Shown piece after piece: positions 63,966 through 64,000 of a stretch of 64,000 nt of DNA. The DNA comes from Progne subis subis (Eukaryota > Chordata > Aves > Passeriformes > Hirundinidae). The stretch's first letter is position 1. Each line of letters starts with the position of its first letter. Both the position numbers and the translations under genes were made by a program. The notes below the pieces were generated by a model. It was given only the letters and a program-made list of their open reading frames with translations, was not told the origin of the DNA and made no database searches. The DNA lies in NCBI GenBank assembly GCA_022316685.1, contig JAKJHU010000187.1, positions 124,001 to 188,000 on the forward strand, written 5' to 3'.

Positions 63966-64000
63966 TCAGGGGTTTTTAAGACTACTGTGTCTGTGAAGAC

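Overview
This window is a gene-dense piece of vertebrate nuclear DNA, almost certainly from a bird. All protein genes have GT-AG introns. Two fragments match the 3' end of the CR1 LINE family, which is typical of birds. Promoters are CpG-rich and introns are short. The gene order MRPL12 - SLC25A10 - GCGR - MCRIP1 - PPP1R27 - P4HB - ARHGDIA - ALYREF - ANAPC11 - (NPB position) - PCYT2 is the same as on human 17q25.3, a block that lies on chromosome 18 in chicken. Species cannot be fixed from the sequence alone. No prokaryotic, phage or CRISPR feature is present.

Layout. Positions 1-1,090 hold the last exon of MRPL12 (+). A CR1 fragment follows at about 1,150-1,480. SLC25A10 (+) runs 1,942-7,864 in 11 exons, with a G-rich minisatellite in intron 1. 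From 8.7 to 16.7 kb no coding gene is seen; a CpG island at 10.1-10.9 kb may hold the 5' exon of GCGR. GCGR (+) codes from 16,681 to 19,865 in 13 coding exons. From 20.5 to 24.4 kb lie a CA/TG minisatellite, a second CR1 fragment and an AT-rich island. A run of five minus-strand genes follows: MCRIP1 (25,663-26,232), PPP1R27 (26,669-28,139), P4HB (31,517-38,788), ARHGDIA (43,159-45,243, with its promoter near 49 kb) and ALYREF (49,991-53,857). ANAPC11 (+, 54,041-54,366) shares a 183-bp bidirectional promoter with ALYREF. A damaged-looking candidate for neuropeptide B lies just after it at the expected syntenic place. PCYT2 (-) enters from the right edge: its last ten coding exons occupy 57,588-63,814 and its 5' part lies outside.

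The genes do not form a pathway or operon. They are housekeeping or tissue-specific genes kept in order: mitochondrial translation and transport (MRPL12, SLC25A10), hormone signalling (GCGR), ERK/CtBP signalling (MCRIP1), phosphatase regulation (PPP1R27), ER disulfide formation (P4HB), Rho regulation (ARHGDIA), mRNA export (ALYREF), the anaphase-promoting complex (ANAPC11) and phosphatidylethanolamine synthesis (PCYT2). Joining exons by splice sites and phase gave complete reading frames of 287 aa (SLC25A10), 497 aa (GCGR), 96 aa (MCRIP1), 153 aa (PPP1R27), 514 aa (P4HB), 204 aa (ARHGDIA), 254 aa (ALYREF) and 84 aa (ANAPC11).

No new multi-gene system is evident. The observations most worth checking are the degenerate NPB-like locus, an unassigned exon-like reading frame inside a P4HB intron, a possible alternative first exon of ARHGDIA, the altered CtBP-binding motif of MCRIP1, and several regulatory or repeat structures.
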